Below, one piece after another: positions 1 to 14,257 of a DNA stretch of 64,000 nt. A program made the position numbers and the translations under genes. The first letter of the stretch is position 1, and every line of letters begins with the position of its first letter. Origin of the DNA: Populus alba (lineage: Eukaryota; Streptophyta; Magnoliopsida; Malpighiales; Salicaceae). The notes beneath the pieces were generated by a model. It did no database searches, was not told the DNA's origin, and was given only the letters and a program-made list of their open reading frames with translations. Where the stretch lies: positions 18,544,169 through 18,608,168 of the forward strand of contig NC_133288.1 of assembly GCF_005239225.2 (NCBI RefSeq), read 5' to 3'.

Positions 1-950
1 CAGTCAATACTATTATCATGTTATCATTAACATAGATCATGTTATGGTTAACCTTTCTAACATGAAATCTAAGCTCATTTACAAATTTATGGTGAATTTC
101 ATTTTTATTTTAAAAATAGTTGTATAAATAGGTTCACCACACGTATGATTAAAAAAATATTGTGTCTTTTATATCCACACATATTTAAAAATACCTATAA
201 TATATACAAATTCATTATTAAATCTTGTAATATTTTTGTTTTTTCATAAGTGAGATTAATCAAACATAAATATATTTTATTTGTTTTCTATATAATATTT
301 CACTAGTTTTGAAAATGATCTAGGTTATTTTGAATTTTTTATTTGTTTTTTTTGGTTAAATATAGCTTTTTTAATAAAAATTTTATTTTTGAATTAAATT
401 AAATCAATTGATTAAATATAAACATGTGATGCTCACTTCATAATATGTTATTTGTTTTGCCTTTTGGGTTGTTGCTTTTATGGTGTGTGTAACCTTTATA
501 GGAGTTGTTGTGTAGCTTTTTGCAATGACTTTAAAACCATCTTGGTTAGCTCTTTCTAATGGTCAAGAAACATATATGGCAAAGCGACAATAAACTTTTA
601 TTTGTTCTCCTTTCAAGTATTATATTGACAATTTATTTTTTTATAGTTAATTATTGCAAGTGTTTTTAAACATTATCAATACATTTTTTTATTATATTAT
701 TAAATTAATTGATTTTATTGAACTCAATCAAGTTAATGACCCATGTCATATATTTTGTTTTTTTAAAAAAGTTGGTATTGTTTGAATATTTTTTTTGATT
801 CATTTATTGTTTTACATTTTTTTTATTCATATTATCTATATTAGCCAAGTTTATTAAATATAGTTGATGTAATGACACAGGTCTCAATTTTATTTTTATT
901 TTTGAAAAAAATACTTTTGTTGCTTTAACAACTTTTTATGTTAAGAAAAT
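1..950. repeat. Diverged dispersed repeat, intergenic
   Basis: This AT-rich stretch holds no gene that I can support. The part from about 430 to 900 can be aligned by eye with about 11520-11900: both have a block around TGATGCTCACTTCATAATAT or TATGCTCATTTCATGATAT, then a TTAATTATTG block, then a block reading TATTGAACCCAATAAAGTC or its equivalent. Two diverged copies in one window indicate an old dispersed repeat. I could not assign it to a superfamily, and no coding remnant is visible. Confidence 0.4.
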
Positions 951-1565
951 TTCGGTCGGCGCACGTATGTCATGATGAATTTTTGAGGGGGAAATGAATA
1001 AGAAGATTCTTAGACGTTACAACTATAAACATGAAACCTGTAACTATTACATAACAACCCAACTTTTTTTTTTAAAAAAAGGTATTTTTGGCTTGCATAT
1101 ATAACCGACCTAATTTATTAATGTGTTTTAAGTTATTATGTAATAATAAAGTTATTAAAAAGCTGTATCGTCGCCGACAATTTACAGATGACGCCCTCTA
1201 AGCTCCTTCTTGTATGCTTTACTTTGATTCTGTTCACGTTTATTTTCACTTCTATAGTCCCCGTGGCAATTTCAGTAATTATACTGTTTTGGCGGGTATT
1301 ATCATTGTTTTCGGATATTATAATCTATAACCTAGGTATATGGGCAACCAATGCTATATGAGTGTCTTTTTCAGCCATTTTTTATATTTTGAAAGTTTTT
1401 TAAAAAAAAAATTAATTTTTTTAATTTTATTTATTTTAAATTAATATTTTTTATGTTTTCAGATTATTTTGACGTGTTAATATCAAAAATAATTTTTAAA
1501 AATAAAAAAAAATATTACTTTGATTTATTTTTTAACAAAAATATTTTAAAAAACAATAATTACTA

Positions 1566-1612
<47 letters not shown>

Positions 1613-4395
1613 TTTTTTTTGTAGTGGTGGCACTCACAATTTTTTTGGCTTTATAAAATTGTACCAAGATATTGAGAAAAGGCTTTTACATGTTTCTTGT
1701 TTTGTTTTGTTTTTTTTAATGATCCAAAACTTCATCATCTCCCTATAGTTTTTTCGAATAAAGCCATATCCATAAAGCCTCTTGGCCTTCGTTTGAAACA
1801 TATAGAGAGAGTACATTTCTCCACGCACAAGAGCAAGAATTTTTCTTCTTTCAATCAATCAGTATGAAGATCCTTAACTTAACTACATGTAAAAGATTGA
1901 TAATCCAGTGACTTTTATCTCTGTGTTTTTTTTTTTTAAAAAAGAGGATAGTGGTTTGGTTAGACATGTTAATTAATAGACAACATGCAAAAGAAAATCT
2001 TTCATGCAATCGTGTTACATTGAACATTAGATGCCACCCTAATACACAATTACCTTGAATTCTAGTTTACCATAGTTTTTTTAATGGAAAAGTCGATTAT
2101 TATTTTTTTAAAAAATACACAATTAACTTGTATCACTAGCTAGCTGGGAAGGATGAGAGAATTTTATGAGGGAAAACAAGCCAAGCGATCGATAATTAGG
2201 AAACTGTGCATATATATTAAGCATGTATGAACACGAACGTCAGATGAGGTATACATAACCAATCGTCGTCCTCATCAGAAACTGAAATTTCCACGCATCC
2301 ACGATATATATCTTGTACGAGTTGAAAATGATATACTTCTGCGCATGATATGAATAGATCTTTGGTTTTGATAAATATTATAAGATTACTTACACATCTT
2401 AATTAACATTGAACTTGTATATGAAATGATTAAATTAGCTTTTCATTTTATTAATGCAGTGATTAGATTAATTAATCACATATATTCCATGACAGGGCAG
2501 AGATTAAGCTTGGTTTCCCCCTACTTCCTAAACACTTTTCCTGTTTTCCATGCATGAAATGAAATGCCGAAGCACCAAGCAACCGGCTACGGCTGCTCAA
2601 AGAGCAAAAACCCGCCGTTGTTTTCACAGAGCACGTAAAGGGAGAGAGAGAAATCCGAACACCTTCTATCTTTATCCGTTCTCGAGTTTATATATACTCA
2701 ATGACATGGCCAGTGTGTTAAAGTTAGCTACACTATTTATTATTTTTTAAAATTGTTTTATTTTAAATAATTCACTGTTTTTACCTGATTAGTTAACTAA
2801 TGTTTATAATTAATTTAAATTACCAACAAATAATGAAAACAGGAACCCAATACTCTTGGCTGTTTTCCCTAGCTGGAGATGAAAGAGGTAGATAAAAGAT
2901 CGTTGAAATCCCTTTGATGCAACCAGAAAACATAGAACTCAAAAGAATGCTTAATCGAGTTTAGTAGTTTTTTGAAGAGATGTTAAAGGAAAGAAAACCT
3001 GTCATTACTTGTAACACTTCAATATATATGCTCCAGGTATATGCATGCCGTAATTTTAGTTTTAAAAAGTTTAAAATACAAATTAGGGTTTTTGTTACTA
3101 TATTAACGAGCATGACTCTTCTCCATTTATTTTAGGGTATCAAACTCTTCAAGTAAAAATCTCGAATCTTAATGATGAACGGAAAAAATGAAGCTAAATC
3201 ACGGTTGATTACATACAATCAACTTTCAAAATATAAAGTTCATATAATGCATGCCAGAAAATACATTGGAAACAAACTGCAATTTAATTTGTTTGGCAGG
3301 TTAATTGAGCTTTATATAATTAATATTTGGATAATAAATTAATGGAAATCATGTATGCCTAGCGAACTACTTTATTAATTTGTGAGGTTCTTGAAGATGC
3401 ATCAATGGAAAAGATGCGTCTACTAATTAACAAGTTAATTAGGCGAGGGTTCCCGCCTGATCTTATCCGTCCAATGATTAAAAGCAAGCAGTACTCGGCG
3501 GTAATGATGACCTAGATGATAATCCGTGACCTAATTATTGGATTCAAAGGCTTACACGGCTTCGCCTTGTAGCCAAAAGGCATTTGCCCCTATACTGTTT
3601 TTATTTTTATTTTTATTATTTATCATGAACTAATTATTATTATTATTATTCGGTCTAAAATAGTTTTTTTTCCTAATATTTTTTTTATTTTTTTTATTTA
3701 TCCAACCTACAAATATAATAAAATCACTATACAATACCACCAACTCTTTTTTAATAATAATACAATAAAATCATAATAATATCACCAACAGATTTTTAAT
3801 TAGTAAATATAACCATAATTTACTAACGATATTTTTTCCGTTGATATTGCCTTTGATATTTTTGATAATTTTTTGGTAGTGCTAGGCCATGATATTTGTA
3901 TATAAACGACTGCAAAGTGACAAGCCATTTGACAATATGAGGACAAGATTACAGACGTGTTTAGAAAATTTAAAGACAAGAAATGCAAAGGCAGAACCTA
4001 TATCTGCAATAAAGTTCCTGATGAAGAGAGGAAAACTCTTCAGCAAATTTAGCCTTAAAGCTTGCAAAAAAATTGGAGAAGTAATTAATCCTGCTTTCTC
4101 TATTAGATAAGAATGTTAGTTATATATATATATATATAAAAGATAACGTGAAACACAACACTTTCAAATGTCTTTTAGAGGCTTTATAAAGCAAATTAAG
4201 ACACATAATCGGTATACACAACCTATAGGAAATCTGTTAAATAACTCATTAAAATCCTTCATTATCCGTAGGAGTACGAGTTTTTCTAGAGAAGCTCGAG
4301 CTTGGGACGTGAAAACTTTTATTCCGGCACTCTCCTTCTTGATCAAAGTGATCAAAAGCTGTATCCCTCCTTCCGGGACTAAGATTTAAAAGCAT
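951..4395. other. Intergenic DNA without a recognised gene
   Basis: The stretch upstream of the UPF0496 gene has only chance open frames. It holds an (AT)n microsatellite at 1573-1608 and homopolymer-rich AT tracts. Between 3889 and 4389 on the plus strand two stretches of 73 codons stay open (3889-4110 and 4168-4389) with fairly ordinary amino acid composition, but I recognise no family in them. They lie directly before the first exon of the UPF0496 gene and could be its promoter or leader, or a worn repeat. Confidence 0.4.
1573..1608. repeat. (AT)n microsatellite
   Basis: About 18 uninterrupted AT units in intergenic DNA. Confidence 0.9.
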
Positions 4396-4828
4396 ATGAT
4401 GTGGGTCAAATCTAGAGCTTCAAAGAACACAAAAGGTATGCTACCATATTAATGTCTCCATATTTCATTTTATATTAAGATTCACTAACAACTCATGGAG
4501 GAACAAAATTAGCTAGCTATGAAGGCCATGAATGGAAAGGGACATTTTTTTATTATTTTTTGCGTACTTTTTTATTATGAATATCATATCATGTCTCACC
4601 AATTATTATTCATCGTTTATCACAAGGAAAGGTGATGAGATTAGGGAATATATGCCTTGCAATCATGGCTGAAGAAAAGTTTGCAATCTTTAGCACATAG
4701 AACGGGAATGATTATATTTCTCAATTCTTCTACCAGAATCGATATTCATTTTTGCACTTGGAAAAAAAAAAAAAAAAAACTGTAGAAGAAATTCTTTTTT
4801 TTTTACCTGATCGTCATCATGTATGATA

Positions 4829-4860
<32 letters not shown>

Positions 4861-6260
4861 AACTTCTCCATTCATTTCATAATAATTGTATCTAGGGTGT
4901 TTTCTATGCAAACCATAACATTTTAAAACGAATTTCGCGTATATGAAAAATCATAGCTGCTTCTGTCTACTGTCCCCCCCAAAACAAGTTGGCTCTTTTG
5001 TCAAACTTTAGTGTTCTTTGTCAGATAAAAGATGGTGTTTTATAGCTTTCCAGGAGCTGAAAAATTAGTGCCTGTCTAAGGTTAAAAAATAAATGTTTGA
5101 ATTGCACTATCTACAAGCTGAGATTCTGACAGCACCTATATACGCCTCCTTTATTATCACTCAATTGTGTGATTTATATAGAATTTGGAAATTTTATCAC
5201 GGTTTTCAGATGGGAAGGAATTCAGGGATGCCTGTAAAAGCTTGAATGTCAACGAGGAGTATCTTAGCGCGTTAAGAACCCAATCCTATGCTGACTTTTT
5301 CACCAAAGCTCAATCACTTGTAAACGAGCCATCTTTTCCATCTTACTGCCATAGAAAATTTTCTGAAATTCTCCTGGAACCGGGTCAGGATTCTATACCT
5401 GCAATTCTCGAATCAGCTTTTCTTTCAAAAGCACCTGAACTCAAAGGCCTCATGCTCATTACTTTGACCTGAGTGCTGAGGCTTCAAATGTTTGTAGCTA
5501 CCTCCTCAAAAATATAAACCAGATCCAATCTAGTTACCAGTTCATTCAAAGAGTGCTGAATAGTATCGATGATTACTCGCCTGATAAATTGAAATTGATT
5601 GTCTCCGAGCTGAACTCATTCATTGTCCAAAGCAATCCCTTTTCCACTCCTAACAAGCATGACTTCAAGTTAATTAATGACAGGTACTCTTCAGTTCTAA
5701 AGAACCTAAAATCCAAAAGAAAAAAGGTGGCTAGGAAGATGAAGTTCATTGCATGTATCCATAAGGCTGCAGGAATTTGCATAACAGCAGCCTGTGGCTT
5801 AATTGCAATTTCAGCTATTGTTCTAGCAGCACATACTCTTACTGCACTGGTTATGGGTCCAGCCATTTTGAGCTTCCCGCTAAAGCGCTTCAAGAAAAAG
5901 CTTTTGAGCTTTAAGTTTCTGAGAAGTGGATTCCTCAGGAAAGCCGGGCAGCAACTTGATGTGGCAGCCAAGGCAACTTACATATTGAATAGGGATTTTG
6001 ACACGATGAGTAGACTTGTTGCTAGGCTTCGCGATGAAGTTGAACACGACAAGGCAATGATACAGTTCTGTTTGGAGAGGAAAGAGGATAGATTCTCCTT
6101 TCAAGTGATAAAGGAGCTTAAGAAGAGTGATTCTGGGTTCAGGAAGCAGGTAGAGGAGCTTGAAGAGCACGTGTATCTCTGCCTGCTAACGATTAATCGA
6201 GCAAGAGCGTTGGTGATTAAGGAAATGACAGCATCTAGCATTGAACACTTGAGTTGCTAG
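4396..6260 (+). CDS. UPF0496 family protein, two exons, frameshifted
   Basis: I recognise a member of the plant UPF0496 family, whose biochemical role is unknown; members are described as membrane- or plasma-membrane-linked. Exon 1 is inferred as 4396-4435, encoding only 13 codons (starts MMWVKSRASK). It ends AAAAG/GTATGC in phase 1. Exon 2 runs from 5210, after TTTTCAG, to the stop at 6260, and its phase matches. The protein begins DGKEFRDACKSLNVNEEY, typical of the family. A hydrophobic segment lies near residues 202-236, followed by basic and coiled-coil-like helices. The frame breaks near 5457: upstream reads ...KGLML in frame 1 and downstream continues YFDLSAEASN in frame 3. This fits loss of one base, for instance from an Asp codon. 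With that base the product would be about 363 residues. Either the copy is newly broken or the base is a sequence error. Family call is firm; exon 1 is less certain. Confidence 0.8.
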
Positions 6261-8425
6261 AACAATACTTAATTTGTACAGGGCATATACGTATCATTTA
6301 TTTATTTATTTATTTTTACATCAATTATATGTGATGTTCTTCCTATTATTTGTGGGCCTTTTCAGTTATGCATATTTGATTTTCTGAGTTTTTTTTTATT
6401 TTTTTATTTTTCCAATAAACTAAGAGTCTGTTTTGATATGAACTTTTTTTAATCTCTGGATCAGTCCATCCTGATAAATGAACTGGACCATCCCAACTCA
6501 GAGTAGAATTTTAAAGTGTACTGTTCAGCCTAGCCTAATTTATATATTTTTAAACTATAATTATTAGACTCAATTTGACCGATATGTCTATATAAAATTT
6601 AAATAACTCTAGATTTGGTACTAGTTTTGATTAAAAAAGTTAAAAGAGAAAAACTTGGCTGATCTAATAAAAAACCGGGTTTAATTTGGTAAAAACCTGA
6701 CTTTCAATTTATTAATTTTTATTTTATTTTATTTATTAAAATCATATCATTTTAATTTATATTAAAATAAATTTTTTCAATTGACCTTTCATTCATGACT
6801 CAAAGCTGTCTATAGGTCAGGTTTCACAACGAATACTTTGAACAGAAACAGGAGCACATGAACTGAAAATGTATAATACAGGGATAATATGTGAGTGAAT
6901 TGCGGCATGAACTGAATTGATGTCGTTTTTTTATTAGAAGATAATATATTACCATTAATTAAATCTAAATAAAACTGGATAGTTTTTATATATATATTAG
7001 ATAAATACATAAAGCGCCTAGGATTGTAACTGCATAAAAAACTATATACATAGTTTAATTTGATGACTACATTCATGCATTTTAAGTCCCAAGCAATGTT
7101 TTATGATGTGATGAAGCGTGTACAACATATAATGAAATATCAGGTAGGAGGATAGATGGCTCAAGGTGTTCATTATTAATATGGAAAAATTACTGTAGTA
7201 TCATATAATTAATTTACTACATTTTAAAAATTACTGAAAATATTATGAATTTTATATATTCATAATACTTTAAATAATGCTAAAAATAATAATTAAAAAG
7301 GTTCAATTATTTACAAGATTGTCATTATTATTTTATTTAATGACTAAAAAACTCAATACAATATTAAAATAACAAAAAAATAACGAAATAAAAAATAACA
7401 ATCTAAGTAATTATAACATACCTTCAAAGCATTTTCCTTCTTCTCTTCCCTTACCTTCTTTTCTTCTTCTTCATCTCCTTTCTACTAACAACCAGCATCA
7501 ACGCCACCAAGAACTAACTAAACCACAGCCCTAACAACCACGACCTTACCCCTCCTCTCATCGAAAATAAAACCAACTAGAGTAGCACACGAACCACTCA
7601 ACAGCCTACTCCCACAGTGATCTTCATGGCATATCTGACGAATGAGAGCAAAAACCAAATGGAAAAGCACTTCAATCTCTTTTGTCGGTGAACCACCGTG
7701 CAACCCATTCCCACGACAATCTTCACGGCATAGAAGATGAAAAAGAGAAGTAACCGAGCAGAAAAGCACTTTGATATTTATTTCATTGGCTAGTTCTGGT
7801 TCTCACAACCTTCATTGACGGAAGAAATAGGTCAAGAAGCTTCCGATCCATCCTCCATGCGTCGGAATCCTGGGCAGGGAGCAGCCACCAATCCTTCAGC
7901 TTGGTTTCAACTCTTTTAGAAGGTTAATCTTATCCTTCCATAGCTTTTTTTGTACAATTTCTAAGTTGTTAATTATTAGCATGTTTTTAAATTATTTAGA
8001 GTGTTGAGTTACGACAGTTCAATATATAAGATGGATTCAATGCTTCATAATGATAATTCAAGATTGAATTGGAAAGTGGTGGAGGTGAGTTTGGTAGGGG
8101 TGGTGGAGGTAAGTAGAATGAAGGAGGTGAAGGCGGAGATGGAACACAACGCATTGAAAAAGACATCTGGAGATAAAAAGGAACAAAAGAAGAAGAAAAA
8201 AAAAGAGTGCAAGAAGATTAAAGCTTCCCACGTTTTTGTAATTGAATTGTCATGCTTATTTGAGTAGTTGATAGGATAAAAGATGTAAAGAGAAGATAGT
8301 AGGTTCGCAGGGATTGTAATCACACATATATGAGATTCATATTAACAAAGATTCCCAGGTTTTTTGTAATTTCTCAAAACACGTTTTGAATAAAAGACTT
8401 TGAAGTAAATATGTTCTTTCATAGA
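6261..8425. other. Intergenic DNA, AT-rich, no gene recognised
   Basis: After the UPF0496 stop there is a short (TTTA)n run near 6296 and AT-rich sequence. Between about 7590 and 7790 two similar blocks lie next to each other (CTACTCCCACAGTGATCTTCATGG and CATTCCCACGACAATCTTCACGG, each followed by GAAAAGCACTT). This suggests a degenerate tandem repeat of roughly 75 bp. Open frames here on both strands, including one of 83 codons at 7518-7769 (-), match nothing I recognise. Confidence 0.4.
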
Positions 8426-8767
8426 GAAAATATAGAAGAAGAAAATGCAGATCTAGCTAGAATGATATGCTCATCTTTCATCTCATCACTAGCATCTCAA
8501 CTAAAAAAAAGTAGGATAAAGCTCTTTGTCATCACCTAATAAGGAGATGAAAGCAACATAGTATATCTCCAAAGATTTAACAAGAAAATGCTTAAAATGA
8601 AGAATTTACTTGAACATATCATCACTATCACATTGATTAGTGGAGCCTACAGATACTTATTATATGAGTGCATGTATACTCTCCATGAAAGAGCTCTTCT
8701 AAACGTGAAACATAAACAAGTAATGGAGAATCATAATCGAGTAAAGAAAGTAAAGGTGACTAAGTAA
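8426..8767 (+). mobile_element. Decayed Ty3/gypsy-type gag fragment
   Basis: Read in one frame, this stretch gives about 113 codons interrupted only by two adjacent stops (8537-8542). The first part resembles the EEENADLARM type of gag N-terminal helix. The second part has the gag-like order YLQRFNKKML, then LITLISGAY-type helix, then KHKQVMENHNRVKK. This is the pattern of plant gypsy capsid proteins (retrotransposon gag domain). No protease, reverse transcriptase, integrase or long terminal repeat was seen nearby, so this is a dead fragment. The assignment rests on motif order read by eye, not on a search. Confidence 0.5.
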
Positions 8768-9300
8768 GGACATCCACGTTTCCAGATAATAGAATCATCA
8801 TAACGCTATTAATCTCCCACCGAAGCATAAAAAAGAAACACCAAGGGATACATTCATGTTTGTCTGATGTTTTTTGAGCTCATAGCCACACCTTTCATGA
8901 CCATACATGCTGCGACATTGGTCTCCATTCATGGAAAAAGACTTTGTGCATATCCACCTCCTATAAAAAATGACTTGAATACAAGGAAACCTAACAAGTT
9001 ATCTCTTTTACCATGATGATGGATCCGAAATCGAAGAATGTCATGCCTTGAAAAAAGAAATATAAAGATTGATTGTCCGAGGATATTTTTAATAGATTAT
9101 CAAAAAATAATAAAACATGAGCATGAAAAAAAGGAAGTTCGCACACTATAAGGATTAGTATCCCTAGCAATATCGTCATAAATTCGACGAGTGTCAAAGT
9201 TATGCAAATTTAAACCCTTAAAATTAATGATTCGCAGTATAGAAAGTAAGAGTATTGTCCTATTAAGATATAAGTATTAGAACTTAATTACTCAATTAAA
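8768..9300. other. Intergenic, probably retroelement-derived
   Basis: Sequence downstream of the gag relic, AT-rich, without an intact frame. It may belong to the same dead element, but no diagnostic domain is visible. Confidence 0.3.
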
Positions 9301-9400
9301 ACAAGCTATTTTAGTTTACTCAATCAAGATGCACTAAATATACTAATATAACAAGCTATTTTAGTTTACTAAATCAAGATGCACTAAATATACTAATATA
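9301..9400. repeat. Tandem duplication, 50-bp period
   Basis: Two adjacent 50-bp units (9301-9350 and 9351-9400) differ by one base (CTCAATC against CTAAATC). The next bases, ACAAGATTAAC, begin like a third unit and then diverge. The near identity points to a recent slippage-type event. Confidence 0.95.
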
Positions 9401-9791
9401 ACAAGATTAACTAATATGCAATTTAAATAATAAGTAATTAAAAGTGAGTTTGTTTATAATCTAAACAAACTAAAAACAACTTAGAAAGCTCAGAAAATAA
9501 AAGAAATCCATTCTAAAAATTAAGAGAAACATTGTAAAATATTGAGAGAAAAAGTTTTAACTTCAATTATAATATGTATTCCTTAACGATAATTAAACAT
9601 CAATTATTGAATTTAGATATGTTTTTTAATTTGATTTATGATAATAAATAAATTAACTATGAAAAACAATAGCTTTTTCTACCTATCTTTACTTTTAGTT
9701 AACCTAGCATTTGTGAATCAATTAACCTTAATCACTTAATAACACTCCTTAAAAGCACAATATTTAATTACATGACAATATTAAGATCAAG

Positions 9792-9909
9792 ATAGGTGAA
9801 TTTTATTTATGATAATTAACACACATGAGGAGTTAATTTAATCAAAACTTATAGGTGAATTTTATTTATGATAATTAACACACATGAGGAGTTAATTTAA
9901 TCAAAACTT
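9792..9909. repeat. Tandem duplication, 59-bp period
   Basis: Two 59-bp copies in direct order (9792-9850, 9851-9909), each beginning ATAGGTGAATTTTATTTATG. They appear identical, so the duplication is recent. It lies in gene-free DNA about 400 bp after the 50-bp duplication. Confidence 0.95.
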
Positions 9910-10800
9910 ATGCTTTCTAAGTATCAAATAATCAAATATGGCTTTAAAAATTAGATACTCTCGCTACTTAACTTAATTAGTCATGCATCCAACATAAACT
10001 AATCAATTAGCAATATATTTAAAACCAAAAAACATATGTCACACATCATATAGAATTTCAGTCATCAATAATTAAATTTATTCATAGAAAAACATAAGAT
10101 ATTTATATATCATAATCAAATTTAGAACAATTTTAAGCATAAATACTCATGATAATTTAAAATTCAAGAGTACTATCCTCTTAAAATTAAAAACTAAGCT
10201 TGTCGTAAATTCAGAAAAAAGATAAAAGATAAAAAAATTGAAAAACAAATAGAATCCCTCCTTCTTTTCTCCTATTATCTAAACATGATTCCCCTTTATT
10301 TTTAGAGGTTAGGATCTATTATGGGGAACCGAGGAGATGGAGAAGTTTCCTAATGACTAATTTCTAATCAAATAATTTTAGGATTTCCCTACACTAATTT
10401 GACTCTAATAACTTGTGCATTGACTTTGACCTTCTAGAAAGGTTTCTTGGTCACGTGGAATCTTTGCAACATATTAATGAGTTCCCTTATCATCATATCG
10501 ACATGGAAAAATAGGCTTGACTCTCGTTAGTTTGCTAGTCGGTTTTAGATCCGACTTCAAACATGTTATTTCATGTCGTCTAGATGAGTTACTAATTAAG
10601 CTTACCATATAATCTAGTTGCATTAGAGGTACTTTGGTAATTTAATAAATATTATTTAAAAATCAAAATAGTTCATGCATGCATTACATGCGTGAGTTGT
10701 TTCTTCACTATTCGGGCAATGCATGGGAGTTATTTGATAAATAGTGGCTTTTAGGATGATGTTTGAAATGTCTCGAGGGATCCTCTATCTCTAGGGTGCA
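9910..10800. other. Intergenic, nothing recognised
   Basis: AT-rich DNA without open frames of note, tRNA boxes or terminal repeats that I could find. Confidence 0.4.
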
Positions 10801-13380
10801 CGTGTGGCTTACTAATCTTTGATTTAATACTAACAACCTTTTTTTTTGCCTTTTTTTTTTATTTTCTCCTCAATTTTCGTGTCTAAATCTTAAAAAAAAA
10901 TTAAAGTAGCCCTTCAATTTGTTATCCCCTTAGATTTGGTCCTGATATTTTGATTACTATTTATTTTATTTGAAATAATTTATAAAATTGAATTTTGTTT
11001 GTCAATTTTATCCTCCTTTGACTTTTTCAACTATCAAATTTGATACCCATTCTTTTAATTGCTAGTTGTTTTATTTGATATAATTTTTAAAATTATTTTT
11101 TTATATAATTTCATCATTCTTCAGTTTTTTTTTATTATCATATTTGATCATCATTCTTTTGACTTCTACTTTTTATTACTTTTATAAATTTTTTAAATCT
11201 ATTTCTTTTTCCTGATTTTATCATTCAACATAATTTGGTTGAGAATTGAACTTTATGATTGAACTATGTCTAAGATTTTATAAGTTATGAGAATAGGAGA
11301 TTTACCAAAGTTTAAGAGATTTTTTTGAGTTTACTTGTTTTTTGTTTTTTTAAGCTTGTATTTCTTTTTAGTTTCATCATTCATCATTTATTTAATAAGA
11401 GATTAAGCTCCATTATTTTTTTTTCATAGGATTTTTCACTAGTTTTGTAAAAGACTCGAGTTATCTTGTGTGCTTTTATTTTTTGTTCTTTGTCTAATTT
11501 AGTTCTTTAAAAATAAATTCATGATATGCTCATTTCATGATATTTTGTTTCATTTGCTTTTTTGATCGTTGCTCTGATGACACATGTTGATTCTTTCAAT
11601 GTTGTCGTGCTTCCTTTTCCTATGGTGTTATAATTGTTTTGATGAACTCTTTTTTGGTTGTGCTGCGATGTCTCTAAAATGCTTTTCTTTTTTCTCATCC
11701 TAAGTGTCATATTGATGGCTAATATTTAATAGTTAATTATTGTTATGTTTTTGCTTTATTTGTTGTCGATGCTTTTGTTAATTATATTATTATATCAACC
11801 AAGCATATTGAACCCAATAAAGTCAAGACACGAGTTTCAAATTCTTGCTTTTTAAAAAATATTGGCATCACCTAAACATTATTTTTTTACATTAAAATTT
11901 TTTTAATCATATATGCAACGTAACATAAATCACCTATCTAATAAGTTCTACAAAGAATTAGATTTGAATTTTGAGCTCTCATTTGTATAACATGAGAAAA
12001 AAAGAAAAAACCCTAATAAGTTTCTATCTTCTTTGTGAGTGATTTACTATAAGAAAATAATTTGGTTATTCATTGTTTAATTAACATGTTTTAAAATATG
12101 AGCTCTTTATATCAAAAATTAATTTCCTTCTTCAATTAAGTTTTAGGCGAATAACATGCATTCATACGTTCATAATTAATTTCTTCATGGCTACCTTCCG
12201 GCTTCCTACCAAACCTCGATAAGGTGAAAAATCTTTTTATTATTTTATATAATTTGGTGTTAATATTAATTTCATCCGTTTCTTCTGCCTCCTTTTTTTT
12301 TCAAAAAAAAAATCTAATTTCACTTTTTTCTAGTTCGTTAAAATTGATCAATTAACAAAATACTAAAAAAAAAAAATATTTTTATTATACATCGCCTCAT
12401 AAAACACTATTAATTTCAATAATGCTTTGTTTTTTTTTGTTTTGTTTTAATTTATCTATATTTTTTTATTTTTTATTTTATTTTTTAACATTTAGTTTTT
12501 TAGGGATTAAACTTTATAAGTTGTTTTGATTTGTTTTTTTAAGAGGTTATTTCAATCACATGACTTTATTCTTTTGTTTGATAGGTTAACTTGGTTAGGT
12601 CAGGTACCTCCCATTTCTTATTAATTTTTTTCTTTTAATTTTATCATTTAATATTTTATTGATTGAGAATTATACTTCATGATTTGTTGATATTTGTTTT
12701 TTATGAGGTTTTCCAGTTTTATGACTTGAGTAACAAGTTTGACAGGTTAACCCAGGTTGAATCAAATTATTTTTTTTATTTTTTTTAAGGTTATTTTCTT
12801 TTTCAATTTCATCATTCAATATTGAGTTGATTGAAAAATGTTTTTCATAATTTATTTCAATTTCTTTTTATGAGGTTACCCCAATCTCATGACTCGGGTT
12901 ATAGGTTTAGTAGGTTAACTTGAGTTAACTCAAGTTGTTTTTCCAGCTTACTTTTTATAAAATTATTCTAGTTTCATGACTCGGTTTATGGGTTTAACAT
13001 GTTAACTTGAGTTAACTCGAGTTATTTTTTGTTCTTATTTAATTGATTTTCTTTTTAAAAAATTCATTCAACATTAAATTGCTTGAGAATTGAGTTTTAT
13101 AATTTATTTCAATTTACTTTCTATAGGATTATTCTGATCTTATAACTTGGTTCATGAGTTTGATAGGTTAACCTTAATTGACTTCAAGTTGTTTTTTAGA
13201 TTATTATTTTAATTGATTTTTTATTATTTTATCCTTAAACATTAAGTTGATTAAGAATTGAGTTTTATAATTTGTTTTAATATGCTTTCTATAAGGTTAT
13301 CTTGGTCTTATAACTATGATTGTGAATTTTATAAGTTAATCCAACTCAATATAACATGTTGTTGTCTATTTAAAATAAAA
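10801..13380. repeat. Degenerate tandem repeat array, about 150-170 bp units
   Basis: A recurring unit contains three landmarks in order: a T-rich stretch with ATTTTATCATTCAACATT, then GTTGATTGAGAATTGAGTTT or its variants followed by ATAATTTATTTCAATTT, then TATGAGGTTA...CTCATGACTCGGG and GGTTAACTTGAGTTAACTC. Copies or partial copies can be seen near 11210, 12640, 12800, 13060 and 13230. The 10820-11200 part carries a related pattern (TTTGGTCCTGATATTTTGATTACTATTT). The copies are strongly diverged. Arrays of this kind are common in poplar intergenic DNA as I remember it. No coding capacity is visible. Confidence 0.6.
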
Positions 13381-13448
13381 TATAGTATTAATTTTTAGGT
13401 TGTTTTCAAATATATAAATCAACTAAATTATATAATATCAATTTTTTT

Positions 13449-13472
13449 ATATATATATATATATATATATAT
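13449..13472. repeat. (AT)n microsatellite
   Basis: About 12 AT units next to the end of the degenerate array. Confidence 0.85.
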
Positions 13473-14257
13473 TAAAGAATTTGATCCAACAAGTTGGATG
13501 GGGCAATAAATTTATAGTTATATATTACCTTTGGCCATGACATTTTTAATAAATAAATTATGTAATTGGCACTCAAAACATAAAAAAAAACATAAGATGA
13601 AATTTTTTTTGGTAAAATAGCACAATTTAAAGATATCACGGTTCAAAAACGTTACATTTCAATAATGTCACAATTCACAACTGTGATATATAAAATATCG
13701 TATTTTTTAAACTGCGACATTCTCAAGTAAAATATTTTGAGAAACGATTGGACATTTGATAAAACGATGGATTATAGTCAAAATAGTCAGACTGTTTTGG
13801 CTATTGTATGGTTTTGGGTCATTTTCATATTTTGAGCCTTAAAAAATTTATGAAATCGTAGTATTTGTTAATTTAAAATTTTATTTACTTTATGATTTTA
13901 AAAAGTTAAAATATTTATAATTTTATTAAAATTTGGACAGAGTTTTCTAATCTTATCCAAAATTTTATCCCGTTTAAAAAAACATATAAAAAACTACAAT
14001 AATTACAATCAATAAATTCTAACTAAACTTAACATATTCTTATATTTCATGATTACAAATATTCCTAATAATACAAAAAAAAAAAAACATATATACATAC
14101 AAAATATATATAAATAATTTAATAAAAAATTATTAAAGTAATCTTAATATATATATATATATATATAGTTTATCAAAATAATCAAAATTTATCAATAGCA
14201 CGACTAGATGTATTTAGTCAATATATAATTATCTCGTTTTAAAAACATCATATTTAG
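13473..14257. other. Intergenic, AT-rich, nothing recognised
   Basis: No supported gene or terminal repeat. Another short AT run occurs near 14145-14166. Confidence 0.4.
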